Origin: Desulfobacteraceae bacterium UBA2230
GTDB lineage: Bacteria > Desulfobacterota > Desulfobacteria > Desulfobacterales > Desulfosarcinaceae
Direction of reading: 5' to 3'
DNA: 16,896 nucleotides
NCBI GenBank assembly: GCA_002348005.1
Contig: DDYQ01000211.1
Location: 1-16,896 of the forward strand
The position numbers were made by a program, and so were the translations under genes. The notes beneath the pieces were generated by a model. That model ran no database searches, was not told the DNA's origin, and saw nothing but the letters and a program-made list of their open reading frames with translations. Shown piece by piece: positions 1-6,935 of this stretch. Every line of letters starts with the position of its first letter. Positions within the stretch are counted from its first letter, which is position 1.

Positions 1-449
1 TCAAGAACACCATCGTGATCATGACATCCAATGTTGGCAGCCACATTATTCAGGAGCTGGGCGCAGCAAGGCGTGCCGAAATGGAACGGCGGGTCACCGA
101 AGTGCTTCGGGCGCAGTTCAAGCCCGAGTTTCTCAACCGTATCGACGAGATCATTATCTTCCTCAACCTCAGTGTCGAGCAGATCGGCGCTATTGTGGAT
201 ATCCAGATGCAGCGGCTGGCCAAACGCCTGGCCGAACGCAAGATCTCACTCGAGTTGTCGGGTGATGCCAAGCGGCTGCTCATGGAAAAGGGCTACGATC
301 CGATCTACGGCGCGAGGCCGCTCAGACGTGCCATTCAGCAGTATATCGAAAACCCGCTGGCTGTTGAAATCCTCAGGGGAACAATCCGTGACGGTGAACG
401 GTTGAGGGCCGAGGTGTCCGACGAAAAGCTGGTGTTCCGACCGGTTTAG
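1..449 (+). CDS. clpB: ClpB disaggregase, C-terminal end (partial)
   Basis: This is the 3' end of ClpB (Hsp104 family), the AAA+ disaggregase that threads aggregated proteins through its hexameric pore and works with DnaK in the cytoplasm. The frame is open from the window edge (first full codon at base 3), so the true start lies outside. Visible parts belong to the second AAA+ module: a sensor-1 segment MTSNVGS near bases 21-41, the arginine-finger region with KPEFLNRIDEII, and the C-terminal small domain with the sensor-2 motif GARPLRRAIQ. The end matches a normal ClpB C-terminus, so nothing looks truncated. A hairpin with a short T-rich tail follows the stop. ClpA/ClpC paralogues also carry sensor-2 GARPL motifs, but this combination reads best as ClpB. 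Confidence 0.93.
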   Translation, partial: KNTIVIMTSNVGSHIIQELGAARRAEMERRVTEVLRAQFKPEFLNRIDEIIIFLNLSVEQIGAIVDIQMQRLAKRLAERKISLELSGDAKRLLMEKGYDPIYGARPLRRAIQQYIENPLAVEILRGTIRDGERLRAEVSDEKLVFRPV

Positions 450-483
450 ACGGTCTGCGCCGGTTTGCGGGCGCGTCAAAAAA

Positions 484-511
484 GCGCCGCCTGTCGGGGG
501 CGGCTGCCTTT
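484..511 (+). terminator. Candidate intrinsic terminator after clpB
   Basis: About 35 bp after the clpB stop an A-run precedes a perfect 6-bp stem: GCCGCC (486-491), a 7-nt loop, then GGCGGC (499-504), followed by TGCCTTTC. The stem is GC-rich but the T-tract is short, so termination may be weak. Its position directly after clpB supports the call. Confidence 0.4.
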
Positions 512-546
512 CGACGTGAAGCGCTGAAAGGTTGAGCGTCATAATA

Positions 547-584
547 TTTCGCCGGCGAAACCGGAGAGCGCCAGCGGCCTGGCG
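547..584. repeat. 14-bp perfect palindrome plus adjacent small hairpin
   Basis: TTTCGCCGGCGAAA (547-560) is its own reverse complement over all 14 bases. Nine bases later comes a second inverted repeat, CGCCAG (569-574), CGGC loop, CTGGCG (579-584). The palindrome could be an operator or part of a bidirectional terminator; no identity is recognised. Confidence 0.5.
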
Positions 585-795
585 GTCGCCCCGATGATTT
601 TCACAGGAAGGTGGAAGAACCTGGCTTGCGCGGAATCGTGAAGATGATCATCATGCCTATAAGCGCAGCACTTTGTTGCCGGTTCGAAGGAGATGACCGC
701 GTCGAATGGCGATGACCGTATCGATGCAACCTACCAAACGCGCCGATTTTCTCTGGAGAAAGCGAGCACGGGTTAAGCAGCCGACCGATCGTAGG

Positions 796-870
796 GTCCG
801 GAGCGCGCGGCAACATAACGAACAATCCCGCGCGCAAGCGCGGACACGCCGCCGACATTCCATAGGGCGG
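796..870. other. Two consecutive strong stem-loops, possible structured RNA
   Basis: The first hairpin pairs GCGCGCGG (803-810) with CCGCGCGC (828-835), a perfect 8-bp GC stem with a 17-nt loop. It is extended by an outer 5-bp helix GTCCG (796-800) / CGGAC (841-845). The second pairs CCGCC (849-853) with GGCGG (866-870) and is followed by TTGTTTGAATTT, a T-rich stretch resembling a weak terminator tail. Neither lies in a gene. They may mark the 3' end of a small RNA or be read-through attenuators; no known RNA family is recognised. Confidence 0.35.
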
Positions 871-899
871 TGCGGCTTGTTTGAATTTCAACAAATATA

Positions 900-928
900 T
901 TGTCAAATCAGATAGATCGAGATAAGGT
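900..928 (+). promoter_or_regulatory. Candidate sigma70 promoter for the DHH operon
   Basis: TTGTCA (900-905) and TAAGGT (923-928) are separated by 17 bases and lie 66 bases before the ATG of the DHH gene. The -35 hexamer is near consensus and the -10 is moderate. The surrounding stretch is distinctly more AT-rich than the sequence on either side. Confidence 0.4.
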
Positions 929-993
929 AAGCGCTTAAAAATCGAGAAGAACTCCCAGAGGCCAGGCTGGGACAAGGCACGGCAGGGGCGATC

Positions 994-1998
994 ATGGGTT
1001 TATCGAGCAAGGAACGTTTGAGGCGTTTCTATGCCCAGTTTACAAACGAAGACCACGTGCTGGTGCCCATCAATGCCGACCCGGATGCGATCGCCAGCGC
1101 GATGGCTGTCAAGCGCCTGCTGTGGCGCAAGTCCGCCAGTGTGACCATCGCCAATGTCAATAAAATAGAGCGTCCCGATAATCTGACCATGATCCGGTTG
1201 GTGGGCGTGCGGCTGATCCCCTTCGAGAAGATCGAGATGGCTAAATATACCCGCATCGCGATGGTGGACGCGCAACCCGATCACAATGAACTGTTCCGTA
1301 CTCTGAAACCCAGCGTGATCATCGATCACCATCCAATGACGGAAAGCAGCGCCGCCGCCGCGTATGTTGATATCCGGCCGAAATATGGGGCCACGGCCAC
1401 CATCATGATCGAATACCTTCGGGCGGCCAAGGTCAAACCCTCCTCCAAACTGGCCACCGGCCTCTATTTTGCCATCAAGAGCGATACGAGCGATTTCGAA
1501 CGTCAGACCCTCATCGAAGATCTGGAAGCATTTCAGTTCGTCTTCCGGCATGCGAATATCACCCTGGCACGACGTATCGAATCGGCGGAGATGCGTCGAG
1601 AATTCCTGACCTTCTTCAAGAAAGCGCTCTCCGAATTGCAGATCCGCAAGGGACGTGCTTTCGTGCATCTGGGTGCCGGCGTTCACCCGGATGTCTGCGT
1701 GCAGATCGCGGACTTTATGATGCACATCGAATCGGTGAACTGGAGCATTGTTTCCGGTGTTCACAACAAGAAACTGATCGTTATTTTTCGCAATGACGGT
1801 ATTCGCAAGGATGCGGGGCATGTCGCCCGGCAGACCTTCGGGAAGCTGGGAGCGGCAGGTGGTCATAAGAGTTCGGCCCGGGCCGAACTCCCCCTGGAAG
1901 TGGTGGAAGAAGTGGTGGGCGCTCGTGATCGATCCTCAATATCGCAGTGGGTTGTCCGGCAGATCGAAAAACGCGCCGGCAAGGTGGACAATCTATGA
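994..1998 (+). CDS. DHH-family phosphoesterase (NrnA/RecJ superfamily)
   Basis: This 334-residue protein has the DHH phosphoesterase layout. The motif I region PINADPDAIAS is at 25-35, a VD pair at 91-92, the signature DHH at 111-113 followed by Pro, IKSDT with Asp164, and a C-terminal DHHA1-type domain with GGHKSSARAELP (289-300). Family members cleave short oligonucleotides, cyclic dinucleotides or pAp using two Mn ions, in the cytoplasm. Motif I is odd: the usual His four residues before the first Asp is Pro25 here, so metal binding may be altered or the substrate specialised. The ATG has AGGGG about 6 bases upstream. The stop overlaps the next start (ATGA), so the two are probably translationally coupled. 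Substrate cannot be assigned; the fold call is firm. Confidence 0.85.
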   Translation: MGLSSKERLRRFYAQFTNEDHVLVPINADPDAIASAMAVKRLLWRKSASVTIANVNKIERPDNLTMIRLVGVRLIPFEKIEMAKYTRIAMVDAQPDHNELFRTLKPSVIIDHHPMTESSAAAAYVDIRPKYGATATIMIEYLRAAKVKPSSKLATGLYFAIKSDTSDFERQTLIEDLEAFQFVFRHANITLARRIESAEMRREFLTFFKKALSELQIRKGRAFVHLGAGVHPDVCVQIADFMMHIESVNWSIVSGVHNKKLIVIFRNDGIRKDAGHVARQTFGKLGAAGGHKSSARAELPLEVVEEVVGARDRSSISQWVVRQIEKRAGKVDNL

Positions 1999-2765
1999 AA
2001 GTGACCATACTGGGCTCCGGTACCTGCGTGCCGCGGCTTTCGCGCAGTGCCAGCGCCGTGCTGGTAGAGGAGGGTGCCACCCGCATACTTCTGGATATAG
2101 GTCCCGGCACGCTGCGGCGAATGCTGGAATATGGCGTAACCATATTCGACATCGATGCCATATTCCTGAGCCACTTTCATCCCGACCACACCGCAGAGCT
2201 GATTTCTTTTCTCTTCGCGACCAAGTATCCGGACGGCACCCGGCGGCGCACGCAGCTGCGCGTGGCGGCGGGGACCGGACTGAAAAAATTCTACCAGGGA
2301 TTGAGGAGCGCTTATGGTGACTGGATCGTTTTGCCTTCCGATCAATTGTCGCTCATCGAACTCGATACCCGGACGGGTGAAACCATCCATGTGGGAGAAA
2401 CCAAGGTGACGGCGCGACCTGTAAACCACCGGCCGGAAAGCCTGGGGTATCGCATTGAAGACCATGCCGGTCGCAGCGTCGTCTATTCGGGTGATACCGA
2501 TGAAACCGGCAGCCTGGTGGAACTGGCGCGCGACGCCGCTCTGTTTATCTGCGAAGCGGCATTGCCGGATGACCACAAGGTGTCCGGCCATCTGACCCCC
2601 TCGTTGGCCGGTCGCATGGCACACAGCGCTCGGGCCAAATGCCTGGTGTTGACCCATCTTTATCCGGAAACCGACGGAGTCGATCTGGTGCGCCAGGCTG
2701 CAACCACCTATGACGGGCCGGTGATCGTGGCCGAAGATCTGATGTCCTTCAGGTTGACCCGCTGA
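1995..2765 (+). CDS. RNase Z-like metallo-beta-lactamase-fold hydrolase
   Basis: This 256-residue protein of the metallo-beta-lactamase fold is closest in pattern to the RNase Z/ElaC group of tRNA 3' processing enzymes. It starts with GSGTCVP (7-13) and has the zinc motif SHFHPDH (H60, H62, D64, H65), then H145 in NHRPES, SGDTDE (D167), GHLTP with H199, and LTHLYP with H221, so the full two-metal ligand set is present. It is shorter than a canonical 300-residue RNase Z, and the exosite arm is not obvious, so the substrate may be another phosphodiester or nucleotide. The start is the ATG overlapping the preceding TGA; upstream in-frame codons lie inside the DHH gene. The overlap suggests both enzymes act on related substrates. 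Confidence 0.8.
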   Translation: MKVTILGSGTCVPRLSRSASAVLVEEGATRILLDIGPGTLRRMLEYGVTIFDIDAIFLSHFHPDHTAELISFLFATKYPDGTRRRTQLRVAAGTGLKKFYQGLRSAYGDWIVLPSDQLSLIELDTRTGETIHVGETKVTARPVNHRPESLGYRIEDHAGRSVVYSGDTDETGSLVELARDAALFICEAALPDDHKVSGHLTPSLAGRMAHSARAKCLVLTHLYPETDGVDLVRQAATTYDGPVIVAEDLMSFRLTR

Positions 2766-2806
2766 AGGCGGTGAATCGTAATAAAAAGGATGCCATTGAC
2801 GAGCAT

Positions 2807-2826
2807 TGAAGCTGAAAGTTGAAAGC
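2807..2826 (+). repeat. TGAAAGC-like heptamer run
   Basis: TGAAGC (2807-2812), TGAAAGT (2813-2819) and TGAAAGC (2820-2826) follow head to tail between the RNase Z-like gene and the precorrin-2 dehydrogenase gene. The same unit type recurs in the ccsA-hemA gap. It overlaps no supported gene, because the best start of the next gene is at 2903. Confidence 0.5.
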
Positions 2827-2902
2827 AAAGGATCGTGTTGATTGTAAATCTGAATCGAGCCAAACGCCGCTTTCGTCTTTTATCATACTGAATCCGACTG
2901 CC

Positions 2903-3565
2903 ATGCGTTATTATCCGATACATCTCGACATCAAGAACCGCCTGTGCCTGGTGGTGGGCGGCGGGCAGGTGGGCACGCGCAAAGTCAGCATGCTGCTGGC
3001 GTGCGATGCGCGGGTGACCGTCGTCAGCCCCGTGGCAACTGCTGAATTGGAGCGGCTGGCCGATCAGGGCCGAATCACTCTCGAACAGCGCGTTTACCGC
3101 AGCAGCGATGTGACCGATATTTTCCTCGTGATCGGGGCCACCGACGATATGGCCCTCAACCGCCGCATTCATGCCGACGCCGAACAGGCCCGCCGGCTGT
3201 GCAACATTGCCGATCAGCCCGAACTGTGCAATTTCATCCTGCCGTCGGTGATCAACCAGGGCGACCTGACGATCACCATCTCCACCGCCGGCCGAAGTCC
3301 TGCATTTGCCAAGCACCTGCGGCAGCACCTGCAGGATCAATTCGGCCCCGAATACGGCCGCTTTCTCCAGTTGATGGGCGCCGTGCGCAAGCGGTTGCTG
3401 GCTGCCGAACACGCCCCGGAGGCACACAAGCCGATCTTTGAGCGACTGATCCAGTCGAGCTTGCTGGAACTGATCAAGTCCGATAATCACGCCGCAATAG
3501 ACACACTGCTGGCCGAAACCCTGGGGCCAGGCTTCACTTATCACGAACTCATCGCCCAAGAGTGA
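2903..3565 (+). CDS. Precorrin-2 dehydrogenase / sirohydrochlorin ferrochelatase family
   Basis: This protein oxidises precorrin-2 to sirohydrochlorin with NAD and, in bifunctional members (Met8p, CysG N-terminus), inserts iron to make siroheme. It is 220 residues, a stand-alone version of the CysG N-terminal module with no methyltransferase domain. The NAD-binding loop GGGQVG (19-24) follows MRYYPIHLDI; NIADQPELCNF holds the conserved Asp104 used for both activities in CysG/Met8p; PSVINQGDLTITIST and GRSPAFAKHLR complete the family pattern. The ATG at 2903 begins the normal family N-terminus. An upstream in-frame ATG at 2819 would add 28 unrelated residues that run through the heptamer repeats. 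In sulfate reducers siroheme serves sulfite reductase and the alternative (Ahb) heme route, fitting its place beside ccsA and hemA. Confidence 0.9.
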   Translation: MRYYPIHLDIKNRLCLVVGGGQVGTRKVSMLLACDARVTVVSPVATAELERLADQGRITLEQRVYRSSDVTDIFLVIGATDDMALNRRIHADAEQARRLCNIADQPELCNFILPSVINQGDLTITISTAGRSPAFAKHLRQHLQDQFGPEYGRFLQLMGAVRKRLLAAEHAPEAHKPIFERLIQSSLLELIKSDNHAAIDTLLAETLGPGFTYHELIAQE

Positions 3566-3575
3566 GGAAGCGTGC

Positions 3576-4397
3576 ATGCAGGTTCTCTTTGTTCTGGCTG
3601 TTTTTTTCTACATGCTCAGTTCGGCCGCATACCTGGCCTACCTTTTCCTTCAGCGTAACGCCACCCAGATCGCCGGCGCCGTTCTCCTGGCGGCCGGGTT
3701 TATCAGTCAGAGCGTGGTGCTGGTATGGCGCTTCGCTGCAACCGGCCACCTGCCGGTCAACAACCTGCACGAAACGCTGGTTCTGGTCGCCTGGACCGTG
3801 ACCGGCGTCTACCTTCTGTTACGGATCAGGTTCAATCTTAAAATCCTGGGGGTATATGTGGCGCCCCTGGCGGCATTCATCTTACTCATGGCCGTTCAGT
3901 TTCCACGCGAACCGCAGCAGCCCCAGAACCTGCTCAAAGGCTTTTGGCTCGTGGTGCATGTCCTTACCATCCTGGTGGGCGATGCGGCCTTTGTTCTGGC
4001 GGCCGGTGCCGGGGCCCTTTACCTGATGCAGGAGCGCAGCATTAAAAACAAGGCACCCGGCTTCTTTTTCAAGCGATTGCCGTCCCTGGAATTGCTTGAC
4101 AGCACCGGTTATGCATGTATTGTTACCGGTTTCACTATGCTGACCATCGGACTCTTCTCTGGTATGGTTTTCGCTAAAAGCGTGTGGGGCCGGTTCTGGA
4201 GCTGGGACCCAAAAGAAGTTTGGTCGGCCATTACCTGGATATACTATGCGATCTTACTTCACGAACGCCTCGCCGTGGGTTGGCGCGGCCGACGTGCGGC
4301 CATCATGGCGATCGTCGGCGTGGGGGTCATGCTGTTTACTTTTTTCGGAGTGAACTTTTTGCTCAAGGGCCATCATGGGCAATTTACGCAATTTTGA
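3576..4397 (+). CDS. ccsA: CcsA-type cytochrome c assembly membrane protein
   Basis: This 273-residue, multi-pass inner-membrane protein belongs to the heme-handling CcsA/ResC/CcmC family of cytochrome c biogenesis. The diagnostic tryptophan-rich WWD motif WGRFWSWDPKEVW is at 204-216. Flanking candidate heme-ligand histidines are His128 (WLVVHVLT) and His229 (LLHERL), and the HLPVNNLHETL loop (58-68) is typical of the family. About eight hydrophobic segments are visible, beginning at residue 2. The ATG lies 10 bases after the preceding stop with GAGGAAG upstream, so it is co-transcribed with the siroheme gene. The HemX-like proteins found next to hemA in many bacteria belong to this family; a role in regulating GluTR rather than cytochrome assembly is the alternative. 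The WWD motif supports heme handling. Confidence 0.88.
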   Translation: MQVLFVLAVFFYMLSSAAYLAYLFLQRNATQIAGAVLLAAGFISQSVVLVWRFAATGHLPVNNLHETLVLVAWTVTGVYLLLRIRFNLKILGVYVAPLAAFILLMAVQFPREPQQPQNLLKGFWLVVHVLTILVGDAAFVLAAGAGALYLMQERSIKNKAPGFFFKRLPSLELLDSTGYACIVTGFTMLTIGLFSGMVFAKSVWGRFWSWDPKEVWSAITWIYYAILLHERLAVGWRGRRAAIMAIVGVGVMLFTFFGVNFLLKGHHGQFTQF

Positions 4398-4492
4398 TGA
4401 AAGCTGAAAGACGGACGATGCGACCCGAACCATCCCGGGCCTGATTTTTGCCGCCGACTTTGGCTGAAGCCTTAAGTCTGAAACCTGAAGCG
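4398..4492 (+). repeat. Degenerate TGAAAGC heptamers in the ccsA-hemA gap
   Basis: Starting on the base after the ccsA stop are TGAAAGC (4398-4404) and TGAAAG (4405-4410). After 54 unrelated bases come four units in strict 7-bp register: TGAAGCC (4465-4471), TTAAGTC (4472-4478), TGAAACC (4479-4485), TGAAGCG (4486-4492). They sit upstream of the hemA start. An open frame runs through them into hemA, but its translation is unlike any GluTR N-terminus. Confidence 0.55.
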
Positions 4493-4561
4493 CTTGCCCG
4501 AAAAAACAGTGCGGCGAATAGACGTTCATCGGCTTGGTCCATTCAGTTTTCATGGGTTAGT

Positions 4562-5830
4562 ATGCAAGAAATCATCCTTATCGGACTCAATCACACCACT
4601 GCGCCCGTGGAAATCCGCGAGTGTCTCGCCTTTTCCGAGCAGGAAACCCGCGCGGCTCTGGGAATGCTGCGTGCCAAGTCCGAAATCGATGAGCTGATCT
4701 TATTCTCGACCTGCAATCGCGTGGAGTTGCTGCTGACAGCCCGACAGGCATCCCTGGCCATAGCCGACGCGCGGCATTTTCTGGCGGCCTTCAAAAAGAT
4801 ATCACTGGAGCGATTTGACGATGCGCTCTACCTGTACAAGGGCGACGCGGCGGTGCGGCATCTGTTTCGGGTGGCGGCCGGTCTCGACTCGCTGATAATG
4901 GGGGAGCCTCAAATTCTGGGGCAGGTTAAGGAGGCCTATCGTGCGGCCACCGAAGAGAAGACCTCCGGGGTGATTCTCAACCGGCTCCTGCACCGCACTT
5001 TCTTCGTGGCCAAACGCATCCGCACTGAAACAGGCATCGGCGACCATGCCGTATCAATCAGCTATGCGGCCATCGAATTGGGGCGCAAGATCTTCGGAAG
5101 CCTGGAAGGCAAACAGGTTCTGCTGCTGGGTGCCGGTGAAATGGCCGAACTTGCTGTGGAGCACCTGATCCGCAACCGTGTCGGGCACATTTTTGTGGCC
5201 AACCGAACCTTCGAGCGTGCCGTGACATTGGCCGCCCAATACCGTGGAACCGCCATCCATTTCGGTGAAATCGGAGATTATCTCAGCGATGTCGACATTG
5301 TGATCGGTTCGACTGCTTCGCCCACCTACGTCATCGACCGCACGATGGTCAAGGCGCGCATGCGCGGACGCCGCAACCGTCCGCTGTTCTTTATCGACAT
5401 TTCCGTGCCACGCAACATCGACCCCGCCATCAACGATGTGAATAACGTTTATCTCTACGACATCGACGATCTACGGGGGGTGGTTGATACCAACAAAGCC
5501 GACCGCAGGCGCGAGGCGGCCAGGGCGGAGCGCATGATCGAGGAAGCGGTGATTCACTTCCGGCTGTGGCGTGAAAGTCTGGAAGTCGTCCCGACCATCA
5601 AAGCCCTGCGCTCCAAGGTCGAAGCGCTTGCCCAGTCCGAACTGCAGCGCACCATGGGACACATGGCCCATCTTTCTGAGGAAGACCGCCAGTCGTTGGA
5701 AAAGATGGTTCAGGCCACGATCAACAAAATATTGCACGATCCCACGCAGTATCTTAAAAATAACGGGTGCCAGGGCGATCGCGCGCAGTCTCTGGATATC
5801 GCGCGAAAGCTGTTTCGCCTGGACGAGTGA
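4562..5830 (+). CDS. hemA: Glutamyl-tRNA reductase
   Basis: GluTR reduces glutamyl-tRNA(Glu) with NADPH to glutamate-1-semialdehyde, the first committed step of C5-pathway tetrapyrrole synthesis. At 422 residues it has the usual length and domain order: a catalytic N-terminal domain with NHTTAPVEIRE (10-20) and the active-site Cys51 in STCNRVELL, the GEPQILGQVK segment (115-123), an NADPH-binding domain with GAGEMAE (190-196), and a helical C-terminal dimerisation domain. The ATG at 4562 gives the standard MQEIILIGLNHTT start, although only a weak ribosome-binding site is visible (GGGTTAGT). No hemC follows, unlike many hemA loci; fabD comes 28 bases later instead. GluTR is often controlled by heme-dependent proteolysis, and Lon, encoded at the window's end, is one protease known to act on it in enterobacteria. 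Confidence 0.96.
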   Translation: MQEIILIGLNHTTAPVEIRECLAFSEQETRAALGMLRAKSEIDELILFSTCNRVELLLTARQASLAIADARHFLAAFKKISLERFDDALYLYKGDAAVRHLFRVAAGLDSLIMGEPQILGQVKEAYRAATEEKTSGVILNRLLHRTFFVAKRIRTETGIGDHAVSISYAAIELGRKIFGSLEGKQVLLLGAGEMAELAVEHLIRNRVGHIFVANRTFERAVTLAAQYRGTAIHFGEIGDYLSDVDIVIGSTASPTYVIDRTMVKARMRGRRNRPLFFIDISVPRNIDPAINDVNNVYLYDIDDLRGVVDTNKADRRREAARAERMIEEAVIHFRLWRESLEVVPTIKALRSKVEALAQSELQRTMGHMAHLSEEDRQSLEKMVQATINKILHDPTQYLKNNGCQGDRAQSLDIARKLFRLDE

Positions 5831-5858
5831 ACCGCATACACATTTGAAGAGGGCAACA

Positions 5859-6794
5859 TTGAAAACCGTCGCGTTTTTATTTCCCGGTCAGGGTTCCCAA
5901 AAGGTCGGCATGGGTCAGGACATCTACATGGAACGTTCCGGTACGCGTGCGATCTTCGAAGCTGCCGACCGGATCTGCGGCCTGCCGATCAAGCAGCTGT
6001 GTTTTGAAGGTCCGCTGGAAACGCTGACCGAAACCGTCAACCTGCAACCCGCCATTACTGCGGTCAATCTCGCCTGCCTGGCGCTGATCCGCGAGGCGGG
6101 GGTCGAACCGGCTATGTGCGCCGGTCACAGTTTGGGCGAATACAGCGCACTGCATGCCGCCGGTGTGATTTCGGCAGAGGATTGCCTGAAGCTGGTCTTC
6201 AAACGCGGGGAGTTGATGCACCGCGAAGCGACACGAAACAGGGGCACCATGAGTGCCATCATCGGGCTGAGCATCGAAGAAATCAATGCGATCACAGCCG
6301 AAGCCGCCGGAATCGTTTCGGTCGCCAATCACAACAGTGCCGATCAGATTGTCATTTCCGGCGAACCCGCGGCCGTGCAGGCGGTCAGCGAAAAGGCTTC
6401 CCGTTCGGGCGCGCGGGCCGTGGCGCTGAAGGTCAGCGGTGCCTGGCACAGTCCGCTGATAGAAGGGGCCCAGGCGGAGTTCAGTGCTTTCCTGGAAACC
6501 GTTGCCATTGCTCGACCGACTTGCCGGGTGATCCACAATGTCACCGCCGAGGCTGAGGGGGACTCGAGCCGGATCCCCAGCTTGCTTGCCCGGCAGCTGT
6601 GCAGCCCGGTGCGCTGGTATGACACCATGCAGCGCATGCTCTCGGAATCAGTGGATCTGTTTGTTGAGATCGGCCCCGGGAAGGTTCTGGCGGGACTGTT
6701 GAAAAAAACGCTGCCATCCGGTCACCCTGCCGGTGTATTCAACGTTTCCGACCTGAAAAGCCTGACCAAGTTTCTCGAAGCCGCAGAGGTTTAA
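5859..6794 (+). CDS. fabD: Malonyl-CoA:ACP transacylase
   Basis: FabD moves malonyl groups from CoA to acyl carrier protein for fatty-acid synthesis in the cytoplasm. The 311-residue product has FLFPGQGSQ at the N-terminus, the nucleophile Ser91 in GHSLGE with His90 before it, Arg116 in FKRGELM, the second catalytic His197 in AWHSPL, and IGPGKVLAGLLKK near the end: a complete set at the normal length. The start is a TTG at 5859, preceded by GAAGAGGG at a good distance; a long in-frame extension runs back inside hemA and is rejected. The gene stands alone, apart from the usual fabH-fabD-fabG-acpP cluster, and probably shares the hemA transcript, since only 28 bases separate them. Confidence 0.95.
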   Translation: MKTVAFLFPGQGSQKVGMGQDIYMERSGTRAIFEAADRICGLPIKQLCFEGPLETLTETVNLQPAITAVNLACLALIREAGVEPAMCAGHSLGEYSALHAAGVISAEDCLKLVFKRGELMHREATRNRGTMSAIIGLSIEEINAITAEAAGIVSVANHNSADQIVISGEPAAVQAVSEKASRSGARAVALKVSGAWHSPLIEGAQAEFSAFLETVAIARPTCRVIHNVTAEAEGDSSRIPSLLARQLCSPVRWYDTMQRMLSESVDLFVEIGPGKVLAGLLKKTLPSGHPAGVFNVSDLKSLTKFLEAAEV

Positions 6795-6895
6795 GGGAGT
6801 GACGGGTGTTAAGCGGGCGATTCGGGGGTAAACCGTGATGGCCCACGCAACATAGGTGCCCGCAGATTCACCCCCTTACCACACCCGCACCTCCC
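6795..6895. repeat. 101-bp imperfect inverted repeat after fabD
   Basis: Beginning on the base after the fabD stop, the left arm (6795-about 6830) and right arm (about 6856-6895) are imperfect reverse complements. Pairs include GGGAG 6795-6799 with CTCCC 6891-6895, CGGGTGT 6803-6809 with ACACCCG 6881-6887, and TAAG 6810-6813 with CTTA 6875-6878. GGG/CCC and weaker pairing continue inward to a loop of about 25 nt. There is no T-tract afterwards, so it is not a standard intrinsic terminator. It could be a REP-like or miniature mobile element, or an mRNA 3'-end stabiliser. Confidence 0.6.
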
Positions 6896-6935
6896 GATAG
6901 CGCATATACCGATCCATCCGGGTTGAACGTTCTCC

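Larger units (their letters stand above)
450..993. other. Non-coding gap, hairpin-rich, between clpB and the DHH gene
   Basis: No convincing protein lies in these 544 bases on either strand. The open frames (longest about 124 codons, minus strand) have low-complexity Arg/Ser/Pro-rich translations typical of chance frames in GC-rich DNA. The gap holds a terminator-like hairpin (484-511), TGAA-type 8-mers at 517-540, a 14-bp palindrome (547-560), a small hairpin (569-584), a strong stem-loop (796-845), a second one (849-870), and a sigma70-like promoter candidate (900-928) for the downstream operon. An unrecognised structured RNA is possible but unproven. Confidence 0.6.

Noticed and set aside
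601..975. Possible minus-strand gene in the clpB-DHH gap
   Set aside because: 124 codons with Arg/Ser/Pro-rich, low-order sequence, no ribosome-binding site of note and overlapping hairpins; judged a chance frame.
1000..1866. Minus-strand open frame of 288 codons opposite the DHH gene
   Set aside because: It is the antisense shadow of a clear DHH-family protein; the translation shows no family motifs and is rich in His, Gly and Asp as expected from mirrored codons.
994..2765. Defence or toxin-antitoxin interpretation of the DHH and metallo-beta-lactamase pair
   Set aside because: No defence-associated partners, effectors or mobile-element context are present; both resemble housekeeping RNA enzymes.
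1863..2828. Minus-strand open frame of 321 codons opposite the RNase Z-like gene
   Set aside because: Antisense to a gene with a full zinc-ligand set; no recognisable domain in the minus frame.
2807..4492. CRISPR array
   Set aside because: Units are 7 bases, degenerate and contiguous with no spacers, and no cas gene is present.
4448..4561. N-terminal extension of hemA
   Set aside because: The extra 38 codons run through the heptamer repeats and match no GluTR N-terminus; the standard start is at 4562.
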